This document shows, piece after piece, positions 59,101 to 64,000 of a stretch of DNA of 64,000 bases. A program made the position numbers and the translations under genes. The notes beneath the pieces were generated by a model. It was not told where the DNA came from and did no database searches. It saw only the letters and a program-made list of their open reading frames with translations. How positions within the stretch are numbered: the stretch's first letter is position 1; each line of letters starts with the position of its first letter. This DNA comes from Antitrichia curtipendula (lineage: Eukaryota > Streptophyta > Bryopsida > Hypnales > Leucodontaceae): assembly GCA_951230915.1 (NCBI GenBank), contig OX579641.1:1736001-1800000 (forward strand). The letters are read 5' to 3'.

Positions 59101-61444
59101 TGACGTCTACAATGAAATACTAGAATATGCTGCACTAGCCATCACACTATCTTTGGCTCTAGCACAGTTGTCACACATTCAAACATAACATTCATGAGCT
59201 AGGTCGAAGACGATCCATTTGGAAGAAGTCATGTATAGGCTTGCATGGATCTATTAAAATAATTGAGAGGGTGGTGAAACAATCAAATGGTAAGGGGAGA
59301 ATGAAGAACTTAAACGAGCTTGGGGCGATCTACGATAACTTTATTTGCAACATCGTTTCTTCCAGAGGATGAATTGTACTCTGTTCAAGAATGACATGGA
59401 CTATATAGTGAAATTGGCAGAGAATTGTGAAAGAGTTTGTTGGTCTCCCAGTCGCAAAATTAAAGGGATTTTAGTGTACTGGTTTGGGTTGTCGGTGTTG
59501 CAGATGTGATGGCAGCCAATGTGAGCACTTGCGGCGGCTCCTCCACTCTGATGACGTTCATGATGCATTCCGACACCAACATACGTCTGAATGCCTTGCG
59601 TTTGCTGAGCCTGCTCAGTGTGCACATCGGAGATGACATCGCTGCCGCGCTTCGTTCCACGCTGCAGCTCAAGTACCTGAAGGAGATTCTTCAGCAACAT
59701 GGGAAGGCTGTATTGGAAGAGCGCATTGCGGCGGCCACCATTCTTGCCAACACGCCACTCACTGAATTCGAGGCAAATTCAACTTAACCTCGCTACAGTA
59801 GAGGAAAACTCGAATCCTTCAATCTGTTTTAATATCGTAGCTGCATTGCGTTGGGGAGGGTTTAGAAACTGCCTACATGACCTTTCAAATGGCAGTATTG
59901 AACGTGGTTAAGTTTTCTGGGAGTTTTTTTTACGGTTTCCTATTCTGTACTGGGGACGAATCATCAGTATGATTGCATTGGTAGGGTGGAATTGAATCTG
60001 ACAGTCTAATGAGAATTGCAAGTGTTTATCCCTGGGGAGTCCAAGCTAATAAAAAGTACACTGTGGAAGCTAATACTGTAGTCAAATTAGTAACTCACAA
60101 AACTCAAACCTCTTTTTTACGACCTCTCTAAAATGGCATTCTAAACTATTCTTGACGTACCTGCACATCGTTGATTCTAGTACACATTTCAAACTACATC
60201 ATGGTTTCTGCTTTCTGTTGGTACATTTTGTTACCTTCCTAAATGATCCATTCAGCTCGTGAAGCTTTGTAAGCGGACACATCTGGCCATTTCGACATTG
60301 AGGGGTTAAGAAGTCAGCAACTAACCTCGGTAACCAGACTTCTGAGTTTTTCTAAAGAGACGGAGCAGTGGTTTCCAGAGGCAGATATAGCAAGCATTTT
60401 CATACCGAGTACAAGTGCTTGTTTTTCAGGAACCTGATAGAACTCTGAAGAAAAAGAACATTCCCGTTCCAGCGACTAGTGAATTGCAGTGTCTGCATTG
60501 CGGCGAGGAGACACCAATGAGGTTTGTTGGAGTTTTTTCTAAAGAGGTCTAGCATTGATGTCGTGCAGGTAATCCGCGTGCTGGAGGTGGAAATGCTTCA
60601 CTGGACGGTGACCACTCTCCAAGACTGCGAGACAGGGCGGATCGGTCGCCTTTCAGGACGCGCGGGATGCGCAATGCAAGAGGCTTTACTGGGCATCCTG
60701 CTTCACTTCGCCCGCAACTCCAACGTTGCCATCCTCAACAGCATGCGTGAGCTTCATCTCTTCACGCTCTTCCAGGAGAAACTGATGGCACACTGGACGC
60801 CCCTTACGAAAGAGAGATCCGCGCTAGGGTTGCAGCTCCTCTCAGAACGAGCTCACCTCTTCACGCTCCGCAACAACCACCCATCACCGCACTCGTCCCC
60901 GCGCGGCACCTTCCTTGGGTTTTGCTTGTTCCCATCCAAGCTCATCCGCAACCTTCCGGAGAAGTGCGACGTGCACGGCGGCGTTTGTAGCCCTAACGCG
61001 TCCTTCTGTCTGGTCGCTGCGAACGCCATCACACCCCTGATCGAGCTTCTCGAAGAAGAAGACGACTACGGCGTGCGAGAAGCGACGGTCGGCGCGCTCG
61101 CCACGCTGCTCGCGGATGGGGTGCACTTGAAAGGTGGCGTCGAGGAACTCGCGCGGGCGGAAGGCGTGCAACCCATCTTTGATCTGTTTTACAGCATCCG
61201 GCAGAGAAACCGGCTGCAGGAGAAGACGGTCTGGATGATCGAGCGCATTTTGCGAGTGACGGAGTACGCGCAAGGGTATGCCGCGGATCAAGGACTGGTG
61301 AAAGCGCTGCACGAAGCGCTACGGCATGGAAACCCTAATACGCGCGCGCACGCGCAAGACGCGCTTGCATTGCTCGGCGCGAGCGAAGGTTCAGACTCGT
61401 CGCTCCGCGAATCCATCAGCATGACGCGCCGGAACTCGCTATGA
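56142..61444 (+). CDS. PUB: U-box/armadillo-repeat E3 ubiquitin ligase, SAUL1/PUB43-44-like
   Basis: Plant U-box (PUB-ARM) proteins transfer ubiquitin from an E2 to substrates bound by the armadillo repeats. SAUL1-type members act at the plasma membrane in senescence and immune control. Exons are 56142-56597, 56714-57073, 57190-57432, 57550-57750, 58252-59017, 59504-59772 and 60569-61444, giving 1056 aa. The N-terminal UND-like helical region covers about residues 1-260. The U-box is at about 264-338 (FLCPLSKQVMADPVF, TCPVSGQ, LRPSLVLRQTIQEW). Armadillo repeats follow (ALGALLNLSTLDDTAYILV, MAVCTLANLVSVP). The C terminus has the family motif CDVHGGVCSPNASFCLVAAN and WMIERILRVTEY. Frame and homology favour a GC-AG intron after 59772 (GAG|GCAAAT). 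It is longer than SAUL1 (about 800 aa). The first exon of the ABCG gene begins 1.2 kb downstream. Confidence 0.9.
60236..60305. mobile_element. Fragment of a short TTAA-type MITE in the last intron of the U-box gene
   Basis: It ends CATTGAGGGG followed by TTAA (60306-60309) and shares ctaaatgatccattcag and catctggccatttcgacat with the element in PMM intron 8. The left end was not found. Confidence 0.4.
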
Positions 61445-62634
61445 TACCACCATCCCCAACCCAAAACTCGCGCAAGGGAATTCCCCCGCTTCCCTCTGCG
61501 CATCGTTTAGGGCGAAATTTGTACAATGTGAACCGAAACTATTATTTTCATAATAAGGGGGAGGTTGTAGCATAGGGTTAGAGGGAAGCATTGATTGTGA
61601 TTACCGATCTTTGTAACAGCGGTGATTGGAATCGTTCACCACTTGTTTCAATACTGGAATGGATTTTTTGAGAACCTCAGATTGAGGCGATTCTGCAATT
61701 CGGTGTCGGTGGACTGATGCACACAGAAGCAAATTCTAACGGCATTTTGCCCTAATTCTCTTCACCTTCTACCAAAGGTGGAGGTGCATGTTCCATTGAA
61801 TTCCTGACTCTTGCTGATACTGTGATGCAGAGTATCCGGGTCATGGGTGTGATTATCAAGCGGGTATTGCCACTGTGCCCATTGCAATGTCCGTTGAAGC
61901 GCGCACTCTACTTAAGCCTGACTAAGTAACGCGAGTGGGTTTGCTTGCTTGCAGTCCATCTCCAATTCATATGAAACCATCTTGATTGATTTGAACTTGC
62001 CTACGTCACCACTCGATCTTGCCATGACTCCTCGGAACGGTTACTTTTTTCCTGAAACCTTGTCTAGCAAGTTTTGCGGTTTAAGGTCAATCGGGGGCAT
62101 GCGGTTCGGTGTTACAATTCATGAGGCGGCCAAGGAATTTCTGTCTTTGGGGCAAGGTCGACATAGGATGATTCAGAAGTGAGGATTGCGTGCTTTCGGA
62201 TGTTGGAGCCGCAGTGTGCATGGAGCAATTTCATGATCTAGTTTTGGGATGACCTAACTTAAATCTGGCTTTTCTTGATAATTTCGTAATTCGATCTTGG
62301 AAACCCTAGTTACGACTTGTGATGGGAGAATTCTAAGTGACTGGGATTTCCGGATGTAAGGATGTGTGGGAGAGAATCCAGGGGATGGAATGTGGAACCA
62401 TGGACGATGAGCAAACCCAGAATGGACTGATACCGATTCGAGCCTCTGCATTGTTGGTGGGATCCTTCCAATATTGCCAAACTCGAGGATGTGTATCTTC
62501 CATTCTCGGCGGTGAATTTGCTGGTCTTGCTGTTCTTTGCAACAACGTGACCGAGCTTCGACATCTCCTAGGGTTGCAAAGCGTGGAGGGGAAATGGGGG
62601 ACCTTGTAGGCTCTTGAGAATCGCATGAACAGGC
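61445..62634. other. Intergenic region between the U-box and ABCG genes
   Basis: The U-box 3' UTR probably occupies the first 150-250 bp. Two plus-strand frames stand out for their less AT-rich composition: 61949-62182 (77 codons, preceded by a gcttgcag acceptor-like tract) and 62337-62609 (90 codons). Neither has a known domain. They may be ABCG 5'-leader sequence or chance. Confidence 0.35.
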
Positions 62635-64000
62635 ATGGGACAGAAGAGGAAAGAGGGGAACCCTGACGACGGCTGTCCCATCTGCAGCCACGCGAAGACC
62701 AAGGTGTGGTTCTGCAGCAACAACGTCCAAACGCAAACATTCAACTCCCCTCGCGGCTCGAATTGCTCGGACGAAGAATCGGCGTACGATACCGGCGTGT
62801 ATCATCGTCCCAGCTCGAAACGGCACGATCCAGCCCCTGCAACACGGTGTGATGAAGCAGGCTTCGAAGACGAGGAGCCTCGACCTAATCCTAACCGTAA
62901 CCCTAACAAATGCCAGAGATGCGATTCCTCTCGGTCACGGAGTAGCATCACTCCCGAGAAGAAAATTTACCTGCACTTGAATCTGCGCAATGGAGAGAGC
63001 CCGCAGTTGGTGATCTGCCCTAAACGGAATCACCAGCCCCATTCAGGTTCCCCTTCGGCAGCGTCACGCGACACAGTCATCGATGTGGACTCTCTCTCGC
63101 TGCCCTTGCCCTCGCGTCCTTGGTCGCGGATGACTGAGCCAGCTGCATTGTCCATGGCTCGGACGGCGAGAGACTCTCACCATGATTTGCAGCTGCAATC
63201 ACTGCGTCAAGCTTACGGCCCCAGCAGTAAACTAGTGGCGATGGAACAACCAGAGCCTTCTCCTGTCTCTGCTACAAGTCAAAGACAGAAGCCGCAACTG
63301 CACAATGCTGCTACACTCCCGCAAGCCTTACGCTGCTCTGGGCCCCCGCAGAGACGACCACCATCCATTCCAAGGGACGACGAGACGCTGCTTCCGTTAC
63401 CCAAGTGGCCGCATGGGCAGCAACAGCAGCAGCAGAGTGCGAGTGTTGGTTCGCAAAGTACGCCGCGCTTGGGCAGAGCCGGCTCGTCGTCTACTCTTGC
63501 AGCGATGGTGTCGTCAACTGCGAAGGTTACGAAAGACCAGCCCTTGCGAGTGAAAGGGGGGAGCGGGACACCAGAGGAGGGGCCTGGGGATTCAAGCAGC
63601 ACTGCAGAGGGTGTGGTTTTGTCATGGGAAAGTCTCACTGTAACATCCAAGTAAATACACATCTTTTGCACTTGTTTCTAATCAAATTTTGGACGTTCAT
63701 CAAGGAATGCATCATGAATTACATGATTCTAGTACCAGTTTTTTCTCATGACAGGTTTAAGACTCAGTTGTGAGAAGTTTCATAGCAATTTTGAGTTTGC
63801 TAAACCATTGTGGTGTGCATTCGATCAATGACATGTTTACCATGCCACCATTGTTGTTTCCACTTCAGTGGCATGTTCTCCGTGATGATGTGTGGCTTTT
63901 TTTGTGGCAGGGTGGGGAAAGTTTTGTTGGATCATTTGAACGGGCAGATCATCAGTGGGTTCACGGCGATCATGGGGCCGAGTGGTTCAGGAAAATCCAC
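62635..64000 (+). CDS. ABCG: ABC transporter G-family protein, N-terminal part (runs off the window)
   Basis: ABCG transporters export lipids, hormones and secondary compounds across the plasma membrane. Exon 1 is 62635-63650 (338 codons plus two bases). The GT-AG intron is 63651-63910. Exon 2 starts at 63911 and is cut by the window end. Exon 2 reads VGKVLLDHLNGQIISGFTAI and then the Walker A motif GPSGSGKST (about residues 361-369). Exon 1 ends GVVLSWESLTVTSK, the usual lead-in strand of the nucleotide-binding domain. The ATG is the first after an in-frame stop at 62626. Oddly, about 320 residues precede the domain: a cysteine-rich start (DGCPICSHAKTKVWFCSNN, later CQRCDSS), then a Ser/Pro/Gln-rich, probably disordered stretch with a Q run. 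Half- or full-size cannot be told. Confidence 0.85.

Noticed and set aside
58566..59135. 189-codon minus-strand ORF in the U-box gene
   Set aside because: Antisense of the armadillo-repeat exon.
60434..60519. Extra exon in the last U-box intron (reading EPDRTLKKKN after a TTTTTCAG acceptor)
   Set aside because: Its donor would put the next exon out of frame (immediate TAA), while direct joining of the neighbouring exons keeps frame and family order.
62885..62910. Telomere-like taaccctaac repeats
   Set aside because: They lie inside the ABCG coding exon and encode Pro-Asn-rich protein (RPNPNRNPN), so they are not a telomere scar.
1..64000. CRISPR arrays, bacterial operons or organelle DNA
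   Set aside because: No regularly spaced short repeats or rRNA/tRNA genes. All genes have spliceosomal introns.

Overview
This is nuclear DNA of a land plant. Four conserved plant genes are present: a very-long-chain fatty-acid 3-ketoacyl-CoA synthase (KCS), a cytosolic phosphomannomutase (PMM), a U-box/armadillo E3 ligase of the SAUL1/PUB43-44 type, and the start of an ABCG transporter. All have spliceosomal introns. Plant-type (TTTAGGG)n telomere-like repeats also occur. The exons are much richer in G+C than the very AT-rich flanks. The KCS carries three introns and the SAUL1-like protein is long (1056 aa). From these features I infer a bryophyte or another seedless plant, but the species cannot be fixed from the sequence.

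Layout. 1-6.3 kb: AT-rich intergenic DNA with several non-autonomous DNA transposons (MITEs). 6.3-10.6 kb: KCS promoter, a tandemly repeated 5' leader and the four-exon KCS. 10.7-31 kb: about 20 kb without a recognisable gene, filled with MITEs of several superfamilies and a degenerate repeat family. 31.3-34.5 kb: PMM, nine exons. 34.5-44.2 kb: more repeats. 44.3-47.7 kb: a complete PIF/Harbinger transposon with intact ends and TAA target duplications, whose two genes (a Myb/SANT-like ORF1 and a DDE transposase) are broken by nonsense codons. 47.7-54.5 kb: repeats and a decayed coding remnant. 54.7-61.4 kb: the U-box gene with an unusual repeated leader. 62.6-64.0 kb: first exon and Walker A exon of an ABCG gene that runs off the window.

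Two themes stand out. First, about a dozen elements of roughly 0.8-0.95 kb, plus short ones of 70-220 bp, have CCCCTAAAGG-type inverted ends and sit in TTAA sites, the signature of piggyBac-like transposition. One is inserted into another repeat whose empty site can be read elsewhere in the window. Two lie back to back sharing a single TTAA. Second, both the KCS and the U-box genes have 5' leaders made of tandem, diverged copies (about 110-200 bp) that carry splice-site-like junctions. In the U-box leader the copies also repeat a small upstream ORF, giving related peptides of 29, 27 and 26 residues. The last copy runs into the region of the main start codon.

The four genes are unrelated in function (wax/cuticle lipid elongation, GDP-mannose supply, protein turnover, membrane export) and nothing suggests an operon or cluster. 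Exon boundaries were set by reading splice sites and keeping the reading frame. They are manual models.
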